64,000 nt of DNA from JAPUDQ01 sp964573015 (GTDB taxonomy: Bacteria > Patescibacteriota > Saccharimonadia > Saccharimonadales > Saccharimonadaceae). Of this stretch, positions 45,087 through 53,493 are shown in pieces. Every line of letters starts with the position of its first letter. The first letter of the stretch is position 1. A model generated the notes under the pieces. It was given only the letters and a program-made list of their open reading frames with translations, had not been told where the DNA came from and searched no databases. The translations under genes were made by a program, and so were the position numbers. The stretch lies in NCBI GenBank assembly GCA_964573015.1, contig CAZNHZ010000001.1:124001-188000 (forward strand), given 5' to 3'.

Positions 45087-45172
45087 GCTGGGATAGTGAA
45101 GCGGTCAAACACTGCAGACTGTAAATCTGCCGGCATTAGCCTTCGTAGGTTCGAATCCTACTCCCAGCACCA
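45087..45172 (+). tRNA. tRNA-Tyr (GUA)
   Basis: Acceptor GCTGGGA/TCCCAGC, anticodon stem-loop CAGACTGTAAATCTG with GTA, a long class II variable arm, T-arm GTAGGTTCGAATCCTAC, encoded CCA. Confidence 0.95.
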
Positions 45173-45209
45173 AATAAAATAACCGCCTATGTGTCGGTTA
45201 CTTTATTTG
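45171..45209 (+). terminator. hairpin after tRNA-Tyr
   Basis: A 15-position stem (CAAATAAAATAACCG with CGGTTACTTTATTTG) has one mismatch. Confidence 0.75.
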
Positions 45210-45226
45210 GTAGTAGTAAGATTTGA

Positions 45227-45360
45227 GAACCTACGAAGCTGTTTTGCTTCGGCAAAACTTCGCAGGTTCGGCGTAGCGAAGAAAGGAAACTCGTGCTTGC
45301 ACGTGTCCCTTTCTGAGCGGAGGAGCGAGTGAAACGAGCGATATCCTACTCCCAGCACCA
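45227..45360. repeat. rearranged copies of the tRNA-Tyr 3' end
   Basis: A ~19-bp hairpin (45227-45269) is made of an inverted and a direct copy of the tRNA-Tyr T-arm (GAACCTACGAAG, CTTCGCAGGTTC). About 70 bp of further dyads follow (for example GCGTAGCGAAGAAAGG with CCCTTTC). Then ATCCTACTCCCAGCACCA (45343-45360) repeats exactly the last 18 nt of tRNA-Tyr (45155-45172). A terminator-like dyad follows at 45368-45387. This is the footprint expected of an element that integrated at the tRNA 3' end and was lost or decayed. Confidence 0.7.
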
Positions 45361-45453
45361 TATAGATTACCCGTCATTGAGCGGGTATTTTATATAGGAT
45401 TGATGTGATGTTTTGCAATAATGTAGAATCTCAAAAGTGCTACCATATATAGT

Positions 45454-46130
45454 ATGCCTGGAAAAATTAATACGGAGTTAATACCATCCAATACCAAACT
45501 AATGGTGATCGATTGGGACGACACGATCGTCGGCACGGTGGAGGCCAAACTGCGTCATCACGTACATGTCGCCAAGCAAGATTTTGGTATCGATTTGACC
45601 CACGATGTCATGAAGCGGGGCTGGGGCAGACCACTCCACGAACTCATCGAGGAGTGGTACGGTGTGTCATATAAGGATAATGAGGCTTACGAACGAGTGC
45701 TCAATACGATCATCAGCTATAGTGAGCAGTTCCCAAAACGATCCATACCGGGCGTCAAAAAAGCTCTTCATACGGCAGCGCTACGAGGTATCATGCTCGG
45801 CGTTGTGACGGGCGCACCGCGTATAGACGTGCAGGCTGATTTCAAGCACGTACGGATCGATCCTGATATGTTTCAATTTTTTCAAACTGCCGACACACCG
45901 AATATCACAAGCCAAATCCGGCGGTATTTGATCCGGTGAAGTCATGGATGTCCCTAGAGGGCATCAGCATAGATGATGCGATGGTTATCGGTGATAGTCT
46001 GCGGGATTATTGGGCGGCGCGGGATGCGGGATTTCGGTTTCTAGGCGTAGAGACCGGAGTTGACGATCGATCGACGTTTTCGCATGCCGGTGCGATGAGT
46101 ATATCCTCACTCGCGCATATTGTGATCTAA
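45454..46130 (+). pseudogene. HAD-family hydrolase interrupted by a frameshift
   Basis: Two adjacent frames make one HAD phosphatase. The first (45454-45939) has motif I IDWDDTIVG and motif II VVTGAP. The second (45936-46130) has motif IV VIGDSLRDYWAARDAG. Motif III, HKPNPAVFDP, is read only by shifting frame near 45898-45910, before CACAAGCC; one base appears to be missing around CCGAATAT. All catalytic motifs are otherwise intact, so this is a very recent mutation or a sequencing error. The start has TACCAT plus 7 nt. Confidence 0.8.
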
Positions 46131-46199
46131 GATAAAAGAAGTCGTTAGACTGTTAAGCAAAATTTTGCTACAATCATCTCTGGTAAATGTTTGTTTTAC

Positions 46200-46275
46200 G
46201 CCGCGATAGCTCAGCTGGTAGAGCGCATCCATGGTAAGGATGAGGTCGGGAGTTCAAACCTCCCTCGTGGCTCCA
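46200..46275 (+). tRNA. tRNA-Thr (GGU)
   Basis: Acceptor GCCGCGA/TCGTGGC (one G-T pair), anticodon arm CATCC-ATGGTAA-GGATG with GGT, T-arm GGGAGTTCAAACCTCCC, encoded CCA. Confidence 0.95.
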
Positions 46276-46347
46276 GAATGCTACAAATTTCAGAATTGTA
46301 ATTCTAACAGGCTTACACCACTTTAAAATGTCACTACTGATAGAGAT

Positions 46348-47058
46348 CTAATATGCATCACTAGGATACATAAATTTCTTTTCGTAAACAAACATCTGGT
46401 TGTTGTCGAGATAGGGCTGCAGGTCATCGAGGTTGCCGAAGCGTTTTTCTTTGGCTTCGTACTCAGCGTCGGTTAGCCACTCATTTCGCTGGCCATCAGA
46501 CTCCGCGAGCAGCTCTCCCTGCGGGTCGGTGCCGCGGACGAGACAGAGATATTTATCCTCGAGTAGATTGCCACTCTCATCGTAGTCGAGCTTGTGATAA
46601 AACCCGAGGACTGTTAGCGTGGCGGTGAGTCCAGTCTCCTCGAGCAGTTCTCTCGCGGCTGCCTCGAGGATAGTCTCACCCCAGCGGATCTTGCCGGTTG
46701 GCCGTCCCCAATAACCATAATATGGCTGTTTGAGACGCTTCTGCTGGAGATGTTTGCCGTCATGGTTGATGATATCGAGTACGACAGAGAGCTTTGGTTG
46801 TTTCTCAATGACATGCTCATCGATGTCCATACGGTTGGCGTATTCTTTCCCCGATGGCGTAAGCTCGTAGGTACCGTACGATTTTGGGACATGCCGGACG
46901 AAACCGGCTTTGATGAGCTGCTTGATGTGAAAGTTCGTATGGTCGCTGCTAAGGTCAGTCTCACGGACTAGATCAGCAAATTTGGCACTCGGCGTTAGCA
47001 ACAAGTGCCGCAAGATGAGCATCTGCGCTTTGTGCGCATCGGCTTTATAATTTGCCAC
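46348..47058 (-). CDS. winged-helix/Nudix protein
   Basis: The N-terminal ~75 residues are an ArsR-like winged helix (LRHLLLTPSAKFADLVRETD, then HIKQLIKAGFV). The rest is a Nudix hydrolase domain whose box fits GX5EX7REUXEEXGU exactly, so hydrolysis should be possible. This is the reverse order of NrtR regulators. It has 236 residues, GTG start with GAGGAG upstream, overlapping the NADAR gene by 14 bp. The pair probably acts in NAD/ADP-ribose metabolism or signalling. Confidence 0.88.
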   Translation of the reverse strand: MANYKADAHKAQMLILRHLLLTPSAKFADLVRETDLSSDHTNFHIKQLIKAGFVRHVPKSYGTYELTPSGKEYANRMDIDEHVIEKQPKLSVVLDIINHDGKHLQQKRLKQPYYGYWGRPTGKIRWGETILEAAARELLEETGLTATLTVLGFYHKLDYDESGNLLEDKYLCLVRGTDPQGELLAESDGQRNEWLTDAEYEAKEKRFGNLDDLQPYLDNNQMFVYEKKFMYPSDAY

Positions 47059-47539
47059 CGCGAAGCTCCTCTCTCAACCGCATCCATATTTTGCCAAGCT
47101 CGTTGCGGCCAGTTCTGTCGGCGCCCCAGCCCCAAAAATCATCTTTTGGTGAGTCCTCGACGAGCGTCTCCTGTCCAGTCGATAGCAAATGCTCTCGTAT
47201 ATACGAATGCTGCTGTAGTTTGTGCTTGCAGATATCATACATAGTATCTACTTTGATATCATCCCAATTGTCGATGCGCTGATCTCGATACTGCCCAGCT
47301 AGTTTGTACGCATCGTGCGCTGAGGCGGCCTGATGTATCTGAGATGATACCTCGTCGTTATGAGAAAACTTCGCTGCTTGGTAGGCGTGTTCGCTCGTCG
47401 GCCATAATTGGTCGCGCCAAAATACCTGAAAGCTCGAAAAGTTTGAGAACATATAAAATTCCCGCTCATAAAACCCGATCACTGAGCCGTCCGTACAGAG
47501 CAGCTGATCGCGAAACGTATGCGCACCTGCTTTCATCAT
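47045..47539 (-). CDS. NADAR family protein (YbiA/DUF1768)
   Basis: The family comprises N-glycosidases acting on ADP-ribosylated or riboflavin-pathway substrates. FYEREFYMFSNFSS, WPTSEHAYQAAKF and DDFWGWGADRTGRNELGKIW are the diagnostic blocks. It has 164 residues. AAGGAGGT is directly upstream and a TATAAT lies before it. First gene of an operon with the Nudix protein. Some NADAR proteins reverse guanine ADP-ribosylation by DarT-type toxins, but no toxin gene is adjacent. Confidence 0.92.
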   Translation of the reverse strand: MMKAGAHTFRDQLLCTDGSVIGFYEREFYMFSNFSSFQVFWRDQLWPTSEHAYQAAKFSHNDEVSSQIHQAASAHDAYKLAGQYRDQRIDNWDDIKVDTMYDICKHKLQQHSYIREHLLSTGQETLVEDSPKDDFWGWGADRTGRNELGKIWMRLREELRGGKL

Positions 47540-47588
47540 TACCTCCTTATTATAGACACATCATAGATGGTTAATCATCGTGTGTCTG

Positions 47589-47604
47589 CTGAAGTCGACT
47601 TCAG
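47589..47604. promoter_or_regulatory. 16-bp perfect palindrome
   Basis: CTGAAGTCGACTTCAG lies ~50 bp upstream of the NADAR operon start, a plausible operator for its winged-helix partner. Inference only. Confidence 0.4.
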
Positions 47605-47623
47605 TGTTGCCCATAAATGGTGT

Positions 47624-47647
47624 GGCCGCCGGTGGTGTCCGGCGGCC
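47624..47647 (-). terminator. GC-rich hairpin after the 56-aa gene
   Basis: GGCCGCCGG (47624-47632) pairs with CCGGCGGCC (47639-47647); no strong T run follows. Confidence 0.55.
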
Positions 47648-47667
47648 GTAGAGATAGTGGTGGGAAC

Positions 47668-47838
47668 CTAGAGGCGGGCGTCGTACCAGCCACCGGGGAA
47701 GCGATCCGAATGGATGCAGGGTGAGTGACGACTGATGAAGTCAAACGTTCCCTCTATCAGGTCACTGGTGATAGCCGCGACAATAGAAATGATGAGAGAG
47801 ATCATTCCGTGCTCACTTTCGCTAGATGAATATCTCAT
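47668..47838 (-). CDS. small orphan protein, 56 aa
   Basis: No family is recognised. The ATG at 47838 follows TATAAC by 5 nt; an internal ATG (47805) would give 45 residues. The product has a short Ser/Glu N-terminus, a hydrophobic stretch (MISLIISIVAAITSDLI) and an aromatic tail. It might be a small membrane peptide. It ends before a GC-rich hairpin like other orphan genes. Confidence 0.5.
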   Translation of the reverse strand: MRYSSSESEHGMISLIISIVAAITSDLIEGTFDFISRHSPCIHSDRFPGGWYDARL

Positions 47839-47904
47839 TACTAGTTATAATCCTACTGGCCCTAAAAGAAAAGCATTGCGTAGATATCGATGATTGGTAT
47901 TTGT

Positions 47905-47916
47905 TACAATACAGCT
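47905..47916 (+). promoter_or_regulatory. leaderless -10 element of the 21-aa ORF
   Basis: TGT-TACAAT (47905-47910) followed by 6 nt and ATG. Confidence 0.5.
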
Positions 47917-47982
47917 ATGAAGAAATTGTACATCGGTAAACTCTTTACTCTAACAGATGTACGTGCTACAATGTTCTACTAG
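47917..47982 (+). CDS. possible 21-aa leader peptide before rpmG
   Basis: A 21-codon frame beginning MKKLYIGKLFTLTDV starts at the leaderless position after TACAAT and ends 2 nt before the rpmG ATG, so ribosomes could hand over directly. A second -10 (TACAAT 47967-47972) lies inside it and could serve rpmG alone. No family is recognised; a chance frame is possible. Confidence 0.4.
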   Translation: MKKLYIGKLFTLTDVRATMFY

Positions 47983-47984
47983 TT

Positions 47985-48191
47985 ATGCCAAAGAAGAATA
48001 CGAAACGAAAGATTGTCGGTCTTGTCAGTAAGGCTTCGGGTCACCGATCTTACTATACCGTCAAAAATACCATGAACACGGCAGGCAAGCTAAGCCTCAA
48101 AAAATATGATCCAATAACTCGTAAGCATGAAGTTTACGAGGAGACCAAAAAATCTCTGGGTCGCAATGAGGTAAAAGCTCGCAAAGGCTAA
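47985..48191 (+). CDS. rpmG: 50S ribosomal protein L33, zinc-free form (bL33)
   Basis: It has 68 residues. YYTVKNTMNTAGKLSLKKYD matches the L33 core (TTKNRKNT...LELKKFNP). The CxxC pairs of the zinc form are absent. It overlaps the convergent 226-aa gene by 4 bp. Confidence 0.88.
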   Translation: MPKKNTKRKIVGLVSKASGHRSYYTVKNTMNTAGKLSLKKYDPITRKHEVYEETKKSLGRNEVKARKG

Positions 48192-48868
48192 GCCTTGTCG
48201 CTTGCATAGTACGCAAACAGGGCGGCTTCAATTTGCTCTGTGAACCACAGACCGGCGCGAATCGCCAAGTCGATTTGTGATTTGTTTGGATGGGTTGTCG
48301 GTATATAGACCAGCAGTTCATCATCAAATAATTCGAAATCAACACCGGCAAATCGCTCCGCCAATTCGTTGGCTGTTGCCAAAGAAACTACCGCCGGCAA
48401 TAAATCACTTTTGTGCAACGGTGCATACACCTGAAAGCGCGCGGCAAAGCCGGGATCGTACATGCCAAGCAGGTGACTGCCATGTTTGTGCAGATGCGAT
48501 AGCTTGGTGCGTAGCATGGTATAAATTATTTCATCGTATTTGCAGGAATTTAGTAGCGCGTGTATCGGGACAGTTTGTTTGAGATCGAACTGGATTATGA
48601 GCCATGTATAACCTCTCGATGGTCTGTCGGGGAAAGAAATCGTGTCGGTACGTTCAAGCAATATCACGTCGCGACCGGCAATAGTTCCGACGCAGTAATG
48701 TCTATCAACATTTGACGGCGATAGCGTAAATCCCCGCACCATCTGGTGCTCATCAGACCGCTGCGAAACCGTACCGAAATAAACTAGGTCGTACTGTTTG
48801 CAGGCATTTTTGAATACTCTTTTGATGTTTTTGGAACGGAGTAGCGAAAGAGAGTGTAGTCGCTCCAT
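48188..48868 (-). CDS. hypothetical protein, 226 aa
   Basis: No family is recognised. A mixed alpha/beta soluble protein beginning MERLHSLSLLRSKNIKRVF. It lies 5 nt downstream of the GH57 gene on the same strand, so it is probably the third gene of a carbohydrate operon. Confidence 0.75.
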   Translation of the reverse strand: MERLHSLSLLRSKNIKRVFKNACKQYDLVYFGTVSQRSDEHQMVRGFTLSPSNVDRHYCVGTIAGRDVILLERTDTISFPDRPSRGYTWLIIQFDLKQTVPIHALLNSCKYDEIIYTMLRTKLSHLHKHGSHLLGMYDPGFAARFQVYAPLHKSDLLPAVVSLATANELAERFAGVDFELFDDELLVYIPTTHPNKSQIDLAIRAGLWFTEQIEAALFAYYASDKA

Positions 48869-48873
48869 AGCAT

Positions 48874-50082
48874 TTAGAGCGAGCCCTTGTGATGCTCCAA
48901 TATACGCCAGCGCATATCACGCACAGCGTTCATGAAGTACATAAAAGCGTCGTAGGGCGACTCGTACGGACTGAAATAATCATGAACACTGCCATCGTGT
49001 GAAAACTTGGTGCTCATGTAATAGACATGATCGGAGGTCTGAAGTCGTCGCCAATCTTCGATCAGTTGGTCGTCATGGCTATCCAAAACCGCCCGCTCAA
49101 GTTCGTAGAGGTATTTGAGGGCTTCTTGTTGCATAGAATTACCCAGCCATGCGCTCAGATCGCGTTCGCTGTCGGCCCAGGTTACGGTATAGGGCATCGA
49201 TAAATTGTCTTTGGCGTCGCGCGACGCGGCTTCGGTGACAGTTGCAAAATCATACTTTTCGCTCGTGCTGATATGGTGAACCAGTTCGCGCGTAAATTCA
49301 AATATACCGGTATCTTCCCATTGATGTTCACCAAACGTTTCGTAATCCATAAATAGATTGATAACTTGCTCATCGCCTTTCGGGAGCCAATCGAGATATT
49401 TATCGACTGTGAGCGGCCACTGTTCCCAGGCCTTGTTTGAGAAACGAAAGGCAATATCGTCGCTCAGACGGTAGTTTTTGAGCAGCAACCTGCAGTTCTT
49501 GGTGTGGGGCGGCGTATAAATGTAATTAGGACTTTTCCAACCCAATATCGGATCCCAGCCTTCAGCCAGAACAGCTTTGTATCCGGCTTTGTCGGCCCAT
49601 TGTCCAATCTCATCGTAATAAGCAAGCTCGGTATTGCGAAAAGCAGTTGGCGTTACCCCAAAGGTGTCTTGAATAAGCTGTTTGTGTTTGTCAACTTGGT
49701 GCTCAAACTCATGTCGGTTGTAAAAAAACGCCAATGAATGATAGTACGTCTCCGCTACAACTTCGACGCGCCCGGTTGCTATCAGCTGCTGGAAACTTTC
49801 GAGCACTTCGGGTGCCCAGTTGCGGCATTGCTCTATAAACACACCGGTGATGCTGATGCTAAGCCGAAACTCTGGGTGTGTGTCCAGCAGCTCTTGAAGC
49901 ATGCGGTTGGTCGGTAAATATGATTTGCGGGAAACTTTGTGAAGTATAGATTCGTTTTGAGTATGATCGACAACATTGGTGTTGGAAAAATAGTCGTGGT
50001 CATAGCCCGCCGAAAAAATACTGTAGGGTCGAATTCGGTACGGTTGGTGCACATGCAGATATAATACAACCGAGGTCTTCAT
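48874..50082 (-). CDS. glycoside hydrolase family 57 (alpha-amylase / glucanotransferase type)
   Basis: The start at 50082 (MKTSVVLYLHVHQPYR) places region 1 HVHQP at residues 10-14. The nucleophile is Glu152 in FRNTELAYYDEIG and the acid/base Asp246 in FMDYETFGEHQW. GH57 enzymes act on alpha-1,4/1,6 glucans. It has 402 residues. The ATGA overlap with the upstream glycosyltransferase suggests the two make and process a glucan, perhaps glycogen-like storage. Confidence 0.93.
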   Translation of the reverse strand: MKTSVVLYLHVHQPYRIRPYSIFSAGYDHDYFSNTNVVDHTQNESILHKVSRKSYLPTNRMLQELLDTHPEFRLSISITGVFIEQCRNWAPEVLESFQQLIATGRVEVVAETYYHSLAFFYNRHEFEHQVDKHKQLIQDTFGVTPTAFRNTELAYYDEIGQWADKAGYKAVLAEGWDPILGWKSPNYIYTPPHTKNCRLLLKNYRLSDDIAFRFSNKAWEQWPLTVDKYLDWLPKGDEQVINLFMDYETFGEHQWEDTGIFEFTRELVHHISTSEKYDFATVTEAASRDAKDNLSMPYTVTWADSERDLSAWLGNSMQQEALKYLYELERAVLDSHDDQLIEDWRRLQTSDHVYYMSTKFSHDGSVHDYFSPYESPYDAFMYFMNAVRDMRWRILEHHKGSL

Positions 50083-51287
50083 GATCTGGCCCCCAACAGT
50101 TTGTACTGCTCGATATAACGCGGTACCAGCGTGTGCCAATTCATCGTGCTGACTTCGTTGGCGGTCGATCGCTGCAAATGTGAGGTCAGGGCAGGCGAAG
50201 TAGCGAGATTGATGAGAATATCGGCAAGACGATCTTCGTCCCAATAGTCATATTTGATACTGTGATTGAGAATCTCGCCCGAACCGGTTTGTTTGGTGAC
50301 AACCACTGCACAGCCATGAGCTGCGGCTTCAAGAGGCGTAATCCCAAACGGTTCGCTAACCGAGCTCATGACGAACGCATCTGACAAAGCAAATATATCG
50401 CGTTGTGAGTTACCGCTCACCCAACCAGGCAAAATAACACGATCGGCCACACCTTGGTTGGCGCTGAGCTCTATCAATTCGTCTCGTAACTCACCACTGC
50501 TGCCAATGATGAGAATAATTCTTGATAATCTCTTTGAGGCTTTGCCGACGGCCCTGATTAAATGGCTATAGCCTTTTTGGACAGTCAATCGGCCGATGGC
50601 ACCGACGATGTAGTAGCCCTCTTGTTTCATGCGAGACAAGTAACGATATGATTCGCCGTTTGGCACGTCGCTAAAATCGTCATAATTGATAGTATTGTGA
50701 ATAATCTCGATCTTGTCCTCTGGTACATGATATTCTTGCATGATAAGTCGTTTGGTGTATTCACTAATAGCGATAACGCGATCAGCCAGCGTAAGGCCCA
50801 TGTATTCGATCTCATGGATCAACGGATTGCCGCTTTTGCCGCCGGCACGATCAAATTCGGTAGCATGAACATGAGCCACGAGCGGCCGTCGGGTAGCTTT
50901 CTTGAGTGCAATCCCGGCGCGCATGGTTAGCCAATCATGAGCATGTATGACATCTGGTGGATTTTTGCGAGCTTGACGCAATGCCGTGTCGGTATAGGCG
51001 TCGTTGACGGTTTCAAACGCAACCGAGCGCGGCGTCCAGTCACTATAAGCACCGAATCCGCCCGACGCGAAAGGTTTTTGGCGGCTGGCGCTGATGACAT
51101 TCATAAATGATTCGGCTTCAGGATGAGAGGCTTTATAGGGCAGTATAAAATCAATCGATGCACCGTGTCGGGCCAGCACCTTGGACATTTCGAAGCAAAC
51201 CACACCCATACCGCCCTTAATGTGCGGAGGTAGTTCCCACCCTAGCATTAAAATTTTCATGTGGTGTAATGAAGAGCTATTGCTCAC
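50079..51287 (-). CDS. glycosyltransferase of the glycogen synthase/GT4 type
   Basis: The N-terminal nucleotide-sugar fold starts MKILMLGWELPPHIKGGMG, with a GGMG loop like glycogen synthases; the C-terminal site has EPFGITPLEAAAHGCAVV. A GTG at 51287 or the ATG at 51260 could be the start; the latter gives the typical GT N-terminus, while AAGGGG lies just before the GTG. Operon leader for GH57. Product polymer unproven. Confidence 0.9.
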   Translation of the reverse strand: MSNSSSLHHMKILMLGWELPPHIKGGMGVVCFEMSKVLARHGASIDFILPYKASHPEAESFMNVISASRQKPFASGGFGAYSDWTPRSVAFETVNDAYTDTALRQARKNPPDVIHAHDWLTMRAGIALKKATRRPLVAHVHATEFDRAGGKSGNPLIHEIEYMGLTLADRVIAISEYTKRLIMQEYHVPEDKIEIIHNTINYDDFSDVPNGESYRYLSRMKQEGYYIVGAIGRLTVQKGYSHLIRAVGKASKRLSRIILIIGSSGELRDELIELSANQGVADRVILPGWVSGNSQRDIFALSDAFVMSSVSEPFGITPLEAAAHGCAVVVTKQTGSGEILNHSIKYDYWDEDRLADILINLATSPALTSHLQRSTANEVSTMNWHTLVPRYIEQYKLLGARS

Positions 51288-51341
51288 CCCTTTATGCTTA
51301 TTGTTTTTAGTATACTCTTAAAACGCTTGAATAATCAAGTG

Positions 51342-52535
51342 TTAAACTCTTGATTTTGACTTAGCAAAGCGACATATCTCGCAATTATCCTCGCGGCTAT
51401 CCTCGCTGCGCCAAGTGTAAAAGGCCAACCCGATCGGCAGCATATCATGATAACCGATAAAATCTGCGGCTCGTCGTATCAAATGGCCTATATAATCCGA
51501 TATCAATACCCGGTTCCATTCCAAAACCGCCCAATTGCGTCCAACCGGCACGACAACCGGAGGTTTGATTATCTTGTATGGTGGTCGAAACTGACGGCGT
51601 TTATGCCGGACTATATCTCGTGCCACATAAATCGCATCGTGCAATGCGGTTTGCGCCAGACCGGAGTAAGGTGTGTTGGCGTTGTCGCCGATAACATATG
51701 TCGAAGCATTGACCATCATATGATTATTCACAACCACTTTTTTGTTTGGAGCCAACTCAAACCAATGTTCGTGATCGACAAAAAACGGATGATTGATAAC
51801 GCCCGATGTCCAAACAACCGTGCGAGTCGGTATAGATTTGCCGCTGACAAAGACTTCATCGTTGTCTTGCCACTCGACTTTTTCGTTTGTCATCACGGTG
51901 ACACCGAGCTGCTTGAGACGTCGAGCAACCCGCTGACTGGCAGCTTCGCTCATTTTTGGCAGTACGCGCGGTGCCGCTTCGACAAGTTTGATACGGATTC
52001 GGCTGTGTTTGATAGCATGCGCGGCGGCAATATGGTTAATATGGCTGGCTAGTGAAGCTGCCAGTTCGATACCGGTCGGGCCAGCGCCAACTACGACGTA
52101 TTGTTTGTCGAGTTTACGGGTAGAGGTTAGCTCGTCATGCAAATGATTCTTGAAGCGCGTCACCTCATCGTATGATTTGACGCCAAAGCTGTGTCTAGCG
52201 AGACCTTTTATCCCGAAATAACTGGTCACGGCACCCATGGCAAAAATTACTCTATCGTATGAGTAGCTGGCTTTTAGCCCGCGCACCATGCGCCGTGATG
52301 GATCGTAGCCGACTATTTGATCATTGACAATCTTGACACGCGTATGCCCAAGAATAGTTGTCAGCGGTACAAATGACTGACGCCAAGCGCCGCCGGTGGC
52401 GACCGAATACAGCGACGGATAATACGTAAAGTGATCTTTGTCGGAGATGAGCGTGACACGGATTGAACGCTGCTTGCTAAGCTTAAGCGCAACCTTAATA
52501 CCGCCGAAACCGCCGCCCACAATTACAACATTCAT
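51342..52535 (-). CDS. ndh: type II NADH dehydrogenase (NDH-2)
   Basis: A single-subunit, non-proton-pumping NADH:quinone oxidoreductase. The start at 52535 (MNVVIVGGGFGGIKVALK) gives the FAD site at once; the NADH site is VVGAGPTGIELAASLA. The FAD-binding VIGDNANTPYSGLAQTA near the C-terminus is present. It has 397 residues. It reads divergently from cyoABCDE across ~50 bp, and the two should form an NADH-to-oxygen chain through a quinone. Confidence 0.93.
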   Translation of the reverse strand: MNVVIVGGGFGGIKVALKLSKQRSIRVTLISDKDHFTYYPSLYSVATGGAWRQSFVPLTTILGHTRVKIVNDQIVGYDPSRRMVRGLKASYSYDRVIFAMGAVTSYFGIKGLARHSFGVKSYDEVTRFKNHLHDELTSTRKLDKQYVVVGAGPTGIELAASLASHINHIAAAHAIKHSRIRIKLVEAAPRVLPKMSEAASQRVARRLKQLGVTVMTNEKVEWQDNDEVFVSGKSIPTRTVVWTSGVINHPFFVDHEHWFELAPNKKVVVNNHMMVNASTYVIGDNANTPYSGLAQTALHDAIYVARDIVRHKRRQFRPPYKIIKPPVVVPVGRNWAVLEWNRVLISDYIGHLIRRAADFIGYHDMLPIGLAFYTWRSEDSREDNCEICRFAKSKSRV

Positions 52536-52583
52536 TATACTCAATGCTAGCAGATAACGCTTGTGTATGCTACAGTAGCCGTA

Positions 52584-53492
52584 ATGAAAGCAAAGCATTG
52601 GGCGGTTGTTGGCATAATCATTGCTGTCATCGGCGGGCTTATAGCTGCGTTGATTCGTTTTGTCGATCGTCCGGTTGTTTTGCAGCCGTCAGGTAATATC
52701 GGCCTGGCGCAGCGTGATATTTTTATGTTGGCTCTAGTTATTATGTTGCTTGTGATTATCCCGGTGTTTGTAATGCTGGCTTATATTGCCTGGCGATATC
52801 GTGCCAGCAATCATCGTGCGGCTTATCATCCAAATTGGAGCAATAATAATTGGCTGGAACTTGCCTGGTGGGGGATTCCGATACTTATAGTTATCGCGCT
52901 GTCGGTCGTGGCCTGGCAAACATCTCATGAACTTGATCCGTTTCGGGAGTTTACCACTAAGCACAAATCTCTCAAGGTCCAGGTAGTGGCGCTGCGTTGG
53001 AAATGGCTGTTTATCTACCCGGAATACCGCACGGCGTCGGTGGGTGAACTGGTCATACCGGCTCATACGACAGTTGATTTTTCGATAGCCGCCGATGCCC
53101 CGATGAATTCGTTTTGGATACCCGAGCTTGGCGGTCAGATATACGCGATGAACGGTATGAAAACCAAGCTGTATTTGGTCGCCAATCGTACCGGTGAGTT
53201 TAACGGCGTATCGTCAAATATCAGCGGGGAAGGCTTTGCCGATATGAAATTTACCGTCAGAGCTGTCGAAACGGACAAATTTGACGCCATCATAAAGAGC
53301 AAAAGCGACACCAAACCGACACTTGATCTCGCCGCCTACGATGCTTTGGCGCAGCCGGGAATCCTAACAGAGCCTCAATGGTATATTGTAAAAGACACAA
53401 CACTGTTTCAGTCGGTAATAGACAAGTATATGTTGCCTCATTCGGCCAATGAGGGTTATGCTGAAACTATGCACCAAGGAGGCGATCACTAG
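52584..53492 (+). CDS. cyoA: cytochrome bo-type quinol oxidase subunit II
   Basis: The N-terminal hydrophobic segment and two further helices are followed by a cupredoxin domain. The CuA ligands of cytochrome c oxidases are absent (the ligand loop reads [14 protein letters not shown]), which marks a quinol oxidase. It has 302 residues. The start at 52584 is set by TGC-TACAGT plus 7 nt. First gene of cyoABCDE. Confidence 0.93.
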   Translation: MKAKHWAVVGIIIAVIGGLIAALIRFVDRPVVLQPSGNIGLAQRDIFMLALVIMLLVIIPVFVMLAYIAWRYRASNHRAAYHPNWSNNNWLELAWWGIPILIVIALSVVAWQTSHELDPFREFTTKHKSLKVQVVALRWKWLFIYPEYRTASVGELVIPAHTTVDFSIAADAPMNSFWIPELGGQIYAMNGMKTKLYLVANRTGEFNGVSSNISGEGFADMKFTVRAVETDKFDAIIKSKSDTKPTLDLAAYDALAQPGILTEPQWYIVKDTTLFQSVIDKYMLPHSANEGYAETMHQGGDH

Positions 53493-53493
53493 C

